18,300 nt of DNA from UBA4655 sp964585575 (GTDB taxonomy: Bacteria > Planctomycetota > Planctomycetia > Pirellulales > UBA1268). Each line of letters begins with the position of its first letter. The first letter of the stretch is position 1. This document shows positions 1-10,637 of this stretch, piece after piece. The notes beneath the pieces were generated by a model, which was given only the letters and a program-made list of their open reading frames with translations, was not told the DNA's origin and did not search any database. A program made the translations under genes and the position numbers. Location of the stretch: positions 1 through 18,300 of the forward strand of contig CAZPEM010000058.1 of NCBI GenBank assembly GCA_964585575.1, given 5' to 3'.

Positions 1-53
1 AGAGCGCCAGCCTGTCACGTTGGAGGCCGCGGGTTCGAGTCCCGTCACCCTCG
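1..53 (+). tRNA. tRNA-Asp (anticodon GTC), 5' part cut by window edge
   Basis: Partial tRNA lacking its acceptor 5' strand and most of the D-arm. The anticodon stem CCAGC (7-11) pairs with GTTGG (19-23) around the loop CTGTCAC, which places anticodon GTC at 14-16. After a short variable loop, the T-arm GCGGG-TTCGAGT-CCCGT spans 29-45. The acceptor 3' strand CACCCTC is at 46-52 and the discriminator base G is at 53, as expected for Asp. CCA is not encoded. The opposing kinase gene ends 22 bases downstream. Confidence 0.9.
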
Positions 54-75
54 CTGTTTTTGGTCCAGCTCTGTT

Positions 76-1197
76 TCAGTCCAACTCTTCCATCCAGAGC
101 CGGATCTCGTTCTCGTATTCGCTCGCAAGCCCGCCGACGATCAGTTGCCGGTGGAAGCTCGCGGCCCCCTCCTTCACGAGGTCGGCCGCCTCGGCGCTCG
201 GAAACCGTTTGGCGGGATCGGCGGCGATGAGCCCGCCGAGGAACGTCATCAAGAGCTCGTTGCAGGTCACGTCGCTCGGCAGCACCTGTGAAAGCCTGTG
301 GGGCAGCGACCGCTTCGCCTCCAACAGGTCGCGGTAGCTCCGCAGGCCCGCGAAAGGCGGGTGGCCGGCGAGCATCTCGATGAGCACATAGCCGAGGCTC
401 GCGAGGTCGCTTCGCGGAGTGCACTCGCGGCCCTCGAGCACTTCCGGCGCGGCGTAGGCGGGAGTGCAGGTGCGGTTGGGGGGCATGTTGTCGAGGGCGA
501 TCGCGGAGCCGATGTCGATGATCTTCGCGTTGCCCGTCCGCTTGACCATGATGTTGGAGGTCTTGATGTCGCCGTGGACGATCCCCTCGCGGTGGAGCGC
601 GGCGAGGGCCGCGAGGCACTCCCGCACGATCGCGATCGCGATGCCGGGCTTGAGCCGCGATTGCTGCGGACCCGCCGTCACGATCACGTTGTTGAGGTAG
701 CTCAATCGCTCGGGACTCACCCGCTGACGGGTTCGCTCGAGCATTTCCGTGGCGAGCAAGCGTGAAAGGTCGTGCCCGTCGATCCACTCCATCTCCATGA
801 GACGGATCCGCCGCTGTTCGACGAAGTTGTGGACGTCGAGCAGGTTGTCCTGCTGGATGAGCGCCACGCGGGCGGCCACGGCGGCGATCCTACCCATCGC
901 CTCGTCGTAGTCGGCCTCCGTGTCGTATCGCTCGGGAGAGAAGATCTTGATCGCCACCGGCAGCGTGAAGCCGTCGGTGCCCCGCCGCATCGAGAGGAAC
1001 ACGACCCCCTGCCCTCCCGCCCCGAGCCGGCGGGCGAGATTGTGGTGGGTGGTCCAGCTCATCCGGCCGCCGTCGAGCACCTCCCCGTACCGCGAAAGCA
1101 GCTCCTCGGGGCAGCGGCTCCCCACCTCGCCGGCCACGGCGATCGTGCCGCGTTCCTCCCTGAAAACGGTCGTCGTCATGCTGTCCCTGCCGTTCAT
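76..1197 (-). CDS. Serine/threonine protein kinase (Hanks type, non-RD)
   Basis: A 373-residue soluble protein kinase that would phosphorylate Ser/Thr on unknown targets. Visible kinase landmarks are the glycine-rich loop GAGGQG at about 59-64, the ATP-anchoring Lys84 in VAIK, catalytic-loop HGDIKTSN at 208-215 (Asp210, Asn215), the metal-binding DIG at 228-230, APE at 250-252, Asp264 in the F-helix and Arg331. The usual HRD arginine is glycine and the DFG phenylalanine is isoleucine. All residues needed for catalysis remain, so it is likely active but not controlled by the standard RD mechanism. There is no transmembrane segment or sensor domain; a roughly 50-residue N-terminal region precedes the kinase fold. 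The first ATG is preferred because GGAGG lies 4 bases upstream (1202-1206). Its ATG overlaps the dehydrogenase stop as ATGA, which suggests translational coupling. Confidence 0.93.
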   Translation of the reverse strand: MNGRDSMTTTVFREERGTIAVAGEVGSRCPEELLSRYGEVLDGGRMSWTTHHNLARRLGAGGQGVVFLSMRRGTDGFTLPVAIKIFSPERYDTEADYDEAMGRIAAVAARVALIQQDNLLDVHNFVEQRRIRLMEMEWIDGHDLSRLLATEMLERTRQRVSPERLSYLNNVIVTAGPQQSRLKPGIAIAIVRECLAALAALHREGIVHGDIKTSNIMVKRTGNAKIIDIGSAIALDNMPPNRTCTPAYAAPEVLEGRECTPRSDLASLGYVLIEMLAGHPPFAGLRSYRDLLEAKRSLPHRLSQVLPSDVTCNELLMTFLGGLIAADPAKRFPSAEAADLVKEGAASFHRQLIVGGLASEYENEIRLWMEELD

Positions 1198-2159
1198 GCG
1201 TCCTCCGGTTCGGGAAAGCCGAGTCGTTTGTCGACACGGTTTCTCAGCGTTCCACCCCGCAGATATCTCTCCAGATTATCACAAAAGAAGTCGGTCATGG
1301 CGTCGATTCGGCGGGCCGACTGACCGGCGACGTGGGGCGTGATGATGAGTCTGGGGGCTGTCCAGAGCGGGCTGTCGGCGGCCGGCGGCTCCTGCGGAGT
1401 CACGTCGAGGGCGGCCGAATCGAGCTGGCCGCTGGAGAGCGCGGCGGCGAGGGCATGCTCGTCCACGAGCGGCCCTCGGGCCATGTTCACGAGGATCGCC
1501 CCGCGTTTCATCGCGGCGAGCGCCTTTCCGTCGATCATGCCGCGGGTCTGATCGGTGAGCGGCGCGGAAAGGAAGAGCACGTCGGCCTCTGCGAGCAGTT
1601 TCGGGAGGCTCTCCGGGCCGCCCAGGAAGTCAACGTGGGCGGGTTTTCGCACCGGGAACCAGTCGGTGGCCAGGATCCTCACCCGAAACGGGACGAGCAT
1701 CTCGGCGAGCCTCCGGCCCACTCCGCCGAGCCCCACGATCCCGACCGTCGCGTCGGTGAGGTCGCGTGTTGGCCGGCGGACGAACTCGCGGGCCGCCTGC
1801 TGGGCGAGAAACAGGGCCAGGCGTCGTGTGCAGGCGATGGCCAGGCCGATCGCGTGCTCGGCAACCTGGTCGGCGAGCACGCCGGAGGCGCTCGTGACCG
1901 TGATGTCGGAGCCGACGACCGATGGCACGAGGCAGTGGTCGAGCCCCGCGGCCGACGACTGGATCCACCGCAGACGGCCGCGGGAAACGACCCTTTCCCA
2001 CGGCACGGGCACCTTCGGGTGGCCACAGAAGATGTCAGCCTCGGGCAGTTCCTCCGCCACCCTCTCCTGCCCCGCGTCCACGATCGTCGCATCGGGGGCG
2101 ACCGCCTGGATCTGCGCGACGTGCCTTGGCTCGACCGGAAAACAGAGAACGATTCGCAT
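1194..2159 (-). CDS. D-2-hydroxyacid dehydrogenase (NAD-dependent)
   Basis: A 321-residue cytoplasmic oxidoreductase of the D-isomer-specific 2-hydroxyacid dehydrogenase family, which interconverts 2-keto acids and D-2-hydroxyacids with NAD(P)H. The Rossmann motif GLGGVG is at 143-148, with an acidic Asp166 at the end of the second strand favouring NAD. The catalytic triad is visible as Arg228 (NMARGP), Glu257 (PQEPP) and His276 (ITPHVAG). The N-terminal substrate domain contains IQSSAAGLDH near 67-75, typical of the family. Length is normal. The precise substrate (glyoxylate, hydroxypyruvate, phosphoglycerate or other) cannot be told from sequence. It is the first gene of a two-gene unit with the kinase and is divergent from the DoxX-like gene across 118 bases. 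Confidence 0.92.
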   Translation of the reverse strand: MRIVLCFPVEPRHVAQIQAVAPDATIVDAGQERVAEELPEADIFCGHPKVPVPWERVVSRGRLRWIQSSAAGLDHCLVPSVVGSDITVTSASGVLADQVAEHAIGLAIACTRRLALFLAQQAAREFVRRPTRDLTDATVGIVGLGGVGRRLAEMLVPFRVRILATDWFPVRKPAHVDFLGGPESLPKLLAEADVLFLSAPLTDQTRGMIDGKALAAMKRGAILVNMARGPLVDEHALAAALSSGQLDSAALDVTPQEPPAADSPLWTAPRLIITPHVAGQSARRIDAMTDFFCDNLERYLRGGTLRNRVDKRLGFPEPEDA

Positions 2160-2220
2160 GCCGCGACCGAGTATACCGCGGGGCCGTCAAGCCGAGGCCG
2201 ATTTCCTCGCCAAATGTGCG

Positions 2221-2249
2221 TTGTGGGCGGGGAAGCGGCTTGGCATACT
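2221..2249 (+). promoter_or_regulatory. Possible sigma-70-type promoter for the DoxX/Gfo genes
   Basis: TTGTGG (2221-2226) and CATACT (2244-2249) are separated by 17 bases, matching 3 of 6 and 4 of 6 consensus positions. This sits 28 bases upstream of the DoxX-like start codon in a divergent intergenic region. The match is weak and untested. Confidence 0.3.
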
Positions 2250-2277
2250 TCTCGATTCAGGAGATGCAGGAGTTTTC

Positions 2278-3210
2278 ATGACCCGGTTGCCCATCCTTGC
2301 CGTCGCGGCCCTCGTGTTTTTGAGGGTCGTCGTCGGGCTGCATTTTTTCCTCGAGGGCCTCAGCCACCTCCGGGATCCAAACTGGTCGAGCGCGGGCTTC
2401 CGGAAGGCCGCGGTCGGGCCATTCGCGGAGAGCTACCGGGCCGCCCTGCCGCAGGTCGGCGACTGGGCCGGCACGGTTGCAACGCTTGGCACGGGCGACA
2501 CGGCCTCGGCGGTCGAGGCCTGGAAAAAAACCGTCGAGTCCGGCTGGCGGAAGCTTCTCGAGGCCCGCAACAAGGCCGTGCCGCTCGACACGTCGAGGCT
2601 TGCCGATGCGGAGGCCGCCATCGAGCGAACCTCGAAGGAGTTTGGCGACTATCTTGCCGGGATCGCCCCCGATATCGAGGAATACAGGCTGCAACTGTCC
2701 CGGATCGACCGGATGGCCCGCCAGTCCACCGCCGACGGGCCGCCGTTCGAGCGGACGCGGCTCGCCAAGAAACGGCAGGAGAGCGGGCAACGCGCATCCG
2801 GCTGGATGGCCGACGCCGAGGGGTTCGAGGCCAGGCTCGTGGGCGAGTGGGACGCATCACTTTCGCCGGCCGAGAGGACGCTCGCGGCCGCCGCCCGGGA
2901 GCGAAGCCCGCTCTGGAAGGCCGACCGGTTCGTGAGCTGGTCGCTCGTGACGATCGGGGCCTGCCTCGTCCTGGGGGTGCTCGTCAAATTCAACGCGATG
3001 GGCGGGGTGTTTTTCCTCGGGAGCGTCATCGCCTCGCAGCCCTTCTGGGTCGCGGCCGCCCAGCCGACCTATGATCAATGGGTGGAGATGGCGGCCCTGC
3101 TGAGCCTCGCGGCGATGCCGTGCGGTGGCTGGTGCGGCCTGGACCATTTCCTCCTGCCGAAGCTGGAAAAATTCTGCCCGCTCGCCCGATGCTGTGGCCG
3201 GGGTTCGTAG
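2278..3210 (+). CDS. DoxX-like integral membrane protein with large soluble insertion
   Basis: A 310-residue membrane protein. The first hydrophobic segment is at 5-25, followed by HFFLEGLSHL (22-31), which resembles the first helix of DoxX/thiosulfate:quinone oxidoreductase-like proteins. Three further hydrophobic segments lie at about 219-237, 242-260 and 268-286, giving the usual four helices. Ordinary DoxX proteins are about 130-150 residues. Here roughly 190 charged, helix-prone residues (about 30-215) are inserted between helix 1 and helix 2. Cysteines cluster at the C-terminus (282, 286, 300, 305, 306). The ATG at 2278 is chosen because AGGAG lies 5 bases upstream and the hydrophobic helix starts right after it. 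The Gfo/Idh/MocA gene follows 19 bases later, so they are likely cotranscribed. The function is unknown; electron transfer or support of the neighbouring exported oxidoreductase is inference. Confidence 0.82.
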   Translation: MTRLPILAVAALVFLRVVVGLHFFLEGLSHLRDPNWSSAGFRKAAVGPFAESYRAALPQVGDWAGTVATLGTGDTASAVEAWKKTVESGWRKLLEARNKAVPLDTSRLADAEAAIERTSKEFGDYLAGIAPDIEEYRLQLSRIDRMARQSTADGPPFERTRLAKKRQESGQRASGWMADAEGFEARLVGEWDASLSPAERTLAAAARERSPLWKADRFVSWSLVTIGACLVLGVLVKFNAMGGVFFLGSVIASQPFWVAAAQPTYDQWVEMAALLSLAAMPCGGWCGLDHFLLPKLEKFCPLARCCGRGS

Positions 3211-3229
3211 AGATTGAAAAGGTGAACCG

Positions 3230-4924
3230 ATGAACCTGACGGAAGAACAGAAGTGGATCGGTCGTCAAAACTTCGCCGATGCGGTGGGGGTCACGCGGCG
3301 TGACTTCCTCGCCGGCACGGTGGCGGCGGGCGTCGCCTCGGGCGTCGGGCTCGGCTCCCTCTATTTCGGCTACGGCAGGAGCGTGGGCGACCCGTTGCGG
3401 GTCGGCGTGCTCGGCACGGGCGACGAGGGGAGCGTGCTCATCGGCGCCCACACGCCCGGCTACCTCGAGGTCGTCGCGATCGCCGACATCCGTCCCTACA
3501 ACATCTTCCGCGGCTTCCACGGCGACGTCTCGACGCCGAGCGCCAACACGGCCCGTCCCGGCCTCATGAAGAAGTACGGCTGGAAGACGGAGGACGAGGC
3601 CCGCAAGAAGGTGAAGGTCTACGGGGCCTACGAGGAACTGCTCGCCGACAAGAACGTCGAGGCCGTCATCATCGCCCTGCCGCTCCACCTCCATGCGGAG
3701 GCGTCGATCAAGGCGATGCGGGCCGGCAAGCACGTGCTCACCGAAAAGCTCATGGGCCACAGCGTGCACGAGTGCAAGGAGATGAGCCGCGTCTCCCGCG
3801 AGACCGGCAAGCTCCTCGCCACGGGGCACCAGCGACACTACAGCATCCTCTACGACGACGCCGTCCACACGATCGGCAGCGCGAGGCTTCTCGGTGAGCT
3901 CCACTCGATCCGCGCCCAGTGGCACCGCGGCAACCTGCCCGGCAAGGATTCCTGGAAGCCGCCGATGCCGGCCGACGAGAAGCTTGCGAAGCAGCTCGCC
4001 GGCTGGAAGAAGGACCTCGCCACCGCTAAGCCCTCGGAGGCGGAGTCGCTCGCAAAAAGAATCGCCCAGCTCGAGATGCAGATCGCCGATGCGGCCGTCG
4101 ACGCCGCCAAGCATGGCTACGCGCCGATGACGCTCCCCGACGGCACGGCCCGCACTCCGCTCGAGGAATTGATCCGCTGGCGGCTCTGGAACCGCACCGG
4201 CGGCGGCCTCATGGCGGAGCTCGGCAGCCACCAGCTCGATGCTGCCGGCATTTTCGTCTCCGCCATGCACGGCGAAGGGAAGAAGGTGAAGCCGCTCACG
4301 GTCACGGCCGTCGGCAACCGCAGCATCTTCCCGGCCGACCGCGAGATCGACGACCACGTCTACTGCATGTATGAGTATCCCGCCCCGGGCTACTTCGACG
4401 AGAAGGGGCAGGTCGCCGACTCCAACAAGAAGATCGTCGTGACCTACTCGTCGATCAACGGCAACGGCTTCGGTGAATACGGCGAGGTGGTGATGGGCAC
4501 GAAAGGCACGCTCGTGCTCGAGAAGGAGCAGGACGTGATGCTCTACAAGGATTCGGCGAAGGACACCCGCGTGACCGTGACGAAGGGGAAGGACGGTGCC
4601 CCGGCCCTCGACACGACCGACAGCGGCGGCGGCGGCTACGCCGCCAAGGGGGGCGGCGCCGCCGCCCCGCCCTCCCGCGGCTACACCGAGGAGATGGAGC
4701 ACTGGGCCTGGTGCATCCGGAATCCTGCTCCGGAAAACCAGCCCCGCTGCAAGCCGGAGGTGGCGATCGCCGACGCGGTCATCGCCCTGGTGAGCAACAT
4801 CGCGCTGGCGAACCCCACGACCCGGGCGAGGATCGAGTTCGATCCGGAATGGTTCGACATCGCCAGCGACGAGACGCCCGAGGGGGTGAAGCCCGATCTG
4901 AACAGGGAAAACTATCGCATCTGA
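3230..4924 (+). CDS. Gfo/Idh/MocA-family oxidoreductase with Tat signal
   Basis: A 564-residue NAD(P)-dependent oxidoreductase of the glucose-fructose oxidoreductase/inositol dehydrogenase family, probably exported folded with its cofactor. A twin-arginine motif TRRDFLAG at 22-29 precedes a hydrophobic stretch to about 46. The Rossmann strand VGVLGTGDEG is at 58-67 and the family signature EKLMGH at 172-177 (Lys173). GGGLMAELGSHQLD at 325-338 carries the likely active-site His334. Relative to a usual length near 350-450 residues, extra material is visible: a Lys/Glu/Ala-rich helical insertion at about 245-295 and a glycine/alanine-rich linker near 465-480. The start has an AAGGTGA ribosome site a few bases upstream. 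Planctomycetes carry many such paralogues, usually linked to carbohydrate breakdown, but no glycosidase is adjacent and the substrate is unknown. Confidence 0.92.
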   Translation: MNLTEEQKWIGRQNFADAVGVTRRDFLAGTVAAGVASGVGLGSLYFGYGRSVGDPLRVGVLGTGDEGSVLIGAHTPGYLEVVAIADIRPYNIFRGFHGDVSTPSANTARPGLMKKYGWKTEDEARKKVKVYGAYEELLADKNVEAVIIALPLHLHAEASIKAMRAGKHVLTEKLMGHSVHECKEMSRVSRETGKLLATGHQRHYSILYDDAVHTIGSARLLGELHSIRAQWHRGNLPGKDSWKPPMPADEKLAKQLAGWKKDLATAKPSEAESLAKRIAQLEMQIADAAVDAAKHGYAPMTLPDGTARTPLEELIRWRLWNRTGGGLMAELGSHQLDAAGIFVSAMHGEGKKVKPLTVTAVGNRSIFPADREIDDHVYCMYEYPAPGYFDEKGQVADSNKKIVVTYSSINGNGFGEYGEVVMGTKGTLVLEKEQDVMLYKDSAKDTRVTVTKGKDGAPALDTTDSGGGGYAAKGGGAAAPPSRGYTEEMEHWAWCIRNPAPENQPRCKPEVAIADAVIALVSNIALANPTTRARIEFDPEWFDIASDETPEGVKPDLNRENYRI

Positions 4925-5006
4925 CCCCGCCGCATCGGTGGCCGGCGTTCGTTCGCCCACCGAGTTTCGGCCGTTGGTTTTCCTCGGAAAGGAGTCGCCC
5001 GCACCA

Positions 5007-6392
5007 ATGACCTCCGCCTCCCACGTTCCAGACAGACCTGCCGCCATGGGCAGTTGGCTCTTGAGCATCGCCACGCTCTCCGGCCTCGCGATCGTCGGTT
5101 GGTATGGCCATCACACCCACTGGACCTTCGGCTTTGCCGGCGACCATGGCGAGGGTCATGAGGCGGGGCATGCCACATCCGCTTCGAATCACGCTTCCTC
5201 CGCTGTCGAGGAGGCGACGAAGGCCGCCCGGGCGGCCGCTTCCGAGTCGATGATCACGTTCGCGTCCGCCGAAGACGTGAAGCGGTCCGGCATCACGTGC
5301 GTGCCGGTGGAGAGGCGGTCGATGATCGACGAGGTCATCGTCAATGGCGTGGTCCGCTACGACGAACGGAAGGTCGCCCAACTCTCCGTGCGGGCTCCCG
5401 GGATCGTCTGGCGGGTCGATAAGCGACTCGGCGACCCGGTGAAGCGGGGCGACGTGCTCGTCGTCATCGACAGTGCCGAGGTGGGCCGGCTGAAGGCGGA
5501 GTTTCTGACGGCGCTGGTGGTTTTCGAGTCGAAGACGGAGTCGCTCGGGATCCTGGAGGAGATCAAGGGGGCCGTGCTCGGCCGGCAGATCCGCGAAGCG
5601 AGGGCCGCCCTCCGCGAGGCCCGCAACGACCTCATGAATGCCGAGCAGGCCCTCATTAACCTCGGCTTCGAGATCTCGATCAAGGAGTTTCGGCGGCTCG
5701 ACGACGACGCCCGGGCGGAGAAGATGCGGACGCTCGGCCTGCCCCGGAGCCTGCTCTCCGGCGTCGATGCCGAGCGACTCTCGTCGAACCTGCTGCCGCT
5801 CGTGGCGCCGTTCGACGGCGTCGTGATCGGCCGCGACGTCGTCGTCGGGGAGATCGCCGATCCGTCGTCGAGCATCTTCGAGGTGGCCGACCTTTCCACG
5901 ATGTGGATCGTGCTCAACGTGGGCAAGGAGGATGCGGCTCGAATCGAGATCGGCCAGAAGATCCTCTTCCGCCCGGATGGCGGCGACCGTGACTTCGAGA
6001 GCCACGTCATGTGGATCAGCACCGAACTCGACGAAACCACGCGGACGCTCCAGGTGAGGGCGGAGGTTTCGGCCGGGGAGAAAACCTCGAGCCAGGAGCT
6101 GTCGGGCCTGCGTGCCAACGCGTTCGGCCGCGGCCGCATCGAGATTTCGAGGCGATCGATCGCCACGGTCGTTCCGCTCGAGAGCGTGCAGTCTCTCGGC
6201 GGCGAGTGGGTGGTGTTCATTCCGAAGGACGAGACGACGTTCGAGCTGAGGACCGTGTCGAAGGGGCTCGAAGCGGCCGGTTCGGTCGAGGTGCGGGGGG
6301 ATCTCGCCGGCGCGACGCACGTCGTCGGGCCCGGCAGCCACGTGCTCAAGAGCAGGGTTTTGCTCGAGCGGATGGAAGCAGGCAGGCTCTGA
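5007..6392 (+). CDS. RND efflux periplasmic adaptor (membrane fusion protein, CusB/CzcB type)
   Basis: A 461-residue adaptor that would bridge the downstream RND pump to an outer-membrane channel in the periplasm. A hydrophobic anchor spans about 17-34. It is followed at once by a histidine-rich stretch (His 35, 36, 38, 47, 51, 55, 62), typical of metal-handling adaptors. The first lipoyl half is near 125-158, an alpha-helical hairpin at about 160-240, and the second lipoyl half near 263-290 (VAPFDGVVIG). Beta-barrel and membrane-proximal segments follow to the end. I chose the ATG at 5007 over the in-frame GTG at 4938 because AAAGGAG lies at 4988-4994 and the anchor then starts 16 residues in. 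Another ATG at 5046 is possible. The stop is 6 bases before the pump gene, so they form one operon. Confidence 0.9.
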   Translation: MTSASHVPDRPAAMGSWLLSIATLSGLAIVGWYGHHTHWTFGFAGDHGEGHEAGHATSASNHASSAVEEATKAARAAASESMITFASAEDVKRSGITCVPVERRSMIDEVIVNGVVRYDERKVAQLSVRAPGIVWRVDKRLGDPVKRGDVLVVIDSAEVGRLKAEFLTALVVFESKTESLGILEEIKGAVLGRQIREARAALREARNDLMNAEQALINLGFEISIKEFRRLDDDARAEKMRTLGLPRSLLSGVDAERLSSNLLPLVAPFDGVVIGRDVVVGEIADPSSSIFEVADLSTMWIVLNVGKEDAARIEIGQKILFRPDGGDRDFESHVMWISTELDETTRTLQVRAEVSAGEKTSSQELSGLRANAFGRGRIEISRRSIATVVPLESVQSLGGEWVVFIPKDETTFELRTVSKGLEAAGSVEVRGDLAGATHVVGPGSHVLKSRVLLERMEAGRL

Positions 6393-6398
6393 AGCCCC

Positions 6399-9488
<3,090 letters not shown>

Positions 9489-9553
9489 TCGGGCCGCCCG
9501 GGCTGCCCGTGGTGGCCCCGCTCGGGGCCGCCCGTGCCCCCTCGCTTGACGTT

Positions 9554-9596
9554 CGCTGCGGTCCTCCGGACCTTCGCTCACTGCATGTCCGCAGCG
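9554..9596. terminator. Inverted-repeat structure between convergent genes
   Basis: CGCTGCGG (9554-9561) pairs with CCGCAGCG (9589-9596). A competing small hairpin GGTCC-TCC-GGACC lies at 9560-9572. A second one, GGCCCC-GCTC-GGGGCC, lies just upstream at 9514-9529. They occupy the 200-base gap between the RND gene (plus) and the Anbu gene (minus) and could terminate both. There is no T-tract, so it is not a classic intrinsic terminator. Confidence 0.35.
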
Positions 9597-9688
9597 CTCC
9601 GCCATCCTGGCTGCGCTTGCTTCCATAGCACGCTCTGGGGCACGCGCAGCCCCGAGCTCATCGCGGTCGGGTTCGAGTGAGGACCGTG

Positions 9689-10462
9689 TTACTGCTCTGC
9701 AGTGACGCCGGTGAACAGCTCGTCGGGTCGTTCGGGCGTCGGGAATTCGAGCTTCGGGAGCTGGCCGATCGCGCGGCGGAGCTCGCGCTCCCAGCTGCCG
9801 CGGATCTCCACGAGATCGGGATCGTCCGCACCCAGCCGGCGGTAGCGGCGGACGGCGAATTCATCGGTGCCGTAGACGAGCAGGTCGATCGGCGGGCCGA
9901 CCGCCACGTTCGACCGCATCGTCGAGTCGAGCGAGATGAGGGCGAACTTCACCGCCTGGTCGAGCGTCGTCTCCCCGTACCTCACGCCGCGATCGAGGAT
10001 CGGCCGGCCGTACTTCGTCTCGCCGATCTGCAGAAACGGCGAGGCACGCGTGGCCCGCAGCGGGTTGCCCTGCGCGTAGATCATGTAGAGCTGCGGCGGC
10101 TCGCCCCGGATCTGGCCCCCGACGATCAGGTTCACGGCGAAGCCGATGTTGTCCCGCTCGAGGTATTCGCGGTCGAGCGCAGCCACCTCCCGCACGTGGC
10201 TGCCGACACATCGGGCCGCCTCGTACATCGTGGGCACCGAGGCCAGGCCGCTCCCGGCCTGAAACTCGTGCTGAAGCCGCGTCATCACCGACTGGGTCAC
10301 CGGCAGGCTGCCGCTCGAGAGGATCGTGAGCATCCGCTCTCCCGGCACCGCGAAGTTGTGCATCTTGCGGCAGACGCAGACCTGGTCGATCCCCGAGTTC
10401 GTCCGTGAGTCGGAGGCGAGAACGAGCCCCTCGTGGGTGCGAATTCCGACACAGTACGTCAT
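9689..10462 (-). CDS. Anbu proteasome-like peptidase (ancestral beta-type subunit)
   Basis: A 257-residue self-compartmentalising Ntn-hydrolase related to 20S proteasome beta subunits and HslV. The protein begins Met-Thr, so removal of Met exposes Thr as the N-terminal nucleophile without a propeptide. The proteasome-type residues Asp (residue 18, mature 17, in ASDSR) and Lys (residue 33, mature 32, in CRKMHNF) are in place. Further family landmarks are GVRYGETTLDQAVKFALISLDST (start about 159) and the segment LLVYGTDEF (194-202). The start at 10462 is preferred over longer in-frame starts because it places Thr next and has GGAG (complement of 10470-10473) 7 bases upstream. It is divergent from the ATP-grasp/alpha-E/transglutaminase operon, the characteristic Anbu neighbourhood. 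Its substrate is unknown. Confidence 0.93.
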   Translation of the reverse strand: MTYCVGIRTHEGLVLASDSRTNSGIDQVCVCRKMHNFAVPGERMLTILSSGSLPVTQSVMTRLQHEFQAGSGLASVPTMYEAARCVGSHVREVAALDREYLERDNIGFAVNLIVGGQIRGEPPQLYMIYAQGNPLRATRASPFLQIGETKYGRPILDRGVRYGETTLDQAVKFALISLDSTMRSNVAVGPPIDLLVYGTDEFAVRRYRRLGADDPDLVEIRGSWERELRRAIGQLPKLEFPTPERPDELFTGVTAEQ

Positions 10463-10637
10463 CAGTCTGCTCCGGTTTGGCACGCGAATTGCGACAGGTG
10501 ACAATTCAGTCGTCTGGCAACCTAGCCTACACGCAAAACCCGTCAAGGAACCGCACGCGTTCCGGCCGACTGCTTGCCAAGCAGGCAGTGGGTGCCGGTT
10601 CCGCGCGCACGAGACCCACGCGGACCGTACTCGACCG
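10463..10637. promoter_or_regulatory. Divergent regulatory region between Anbu and the ATP-grasp operon
   Basis: This 175-base region must hold the promoters of both transcription units. In the Anbu direction a TTGACG box is visible (complement of 10541-10546), but the TAGGTT 16 bases downstream of it is a poor -10 match. Two inverted repeats lie side by side: GGAAC/GTTCC (10547-10551 and 10559-10563) and CTGCTTG/CAAGCAG (10570-10576 and 10578-10584). These could be operator or RNA structures. No clear plus-strand promoter is visible. Confidence 0.4.

Noticed and set aside
2170..2175. TATACT box on the minus strand just upstream of the hydroxyacid dehydrogenase
   Set aside because: The nearest TTGACG (complement of 2185-2190) is only 9 bases away and no suitable -35 element lies at 16-18 bases. 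It would also place the transcript start almost at the ATG.
4936..4962. CGGTGG/CCACCG inverted repeat after the oxidoreductase gene as a terminator
   Set aside because: The stem is only six pairs with a 15-base loop and no clean T-tract, so it is too weak to call in GC-rich DNA.
3026..5074. A 682-codon minus-strand open frame opposite the Gfo/Idh/MocA gene
   Set aside because: It has the low-complexity composition of a shadow frame and no family signature, while the plus strand encodes a clear oxidoreductase.
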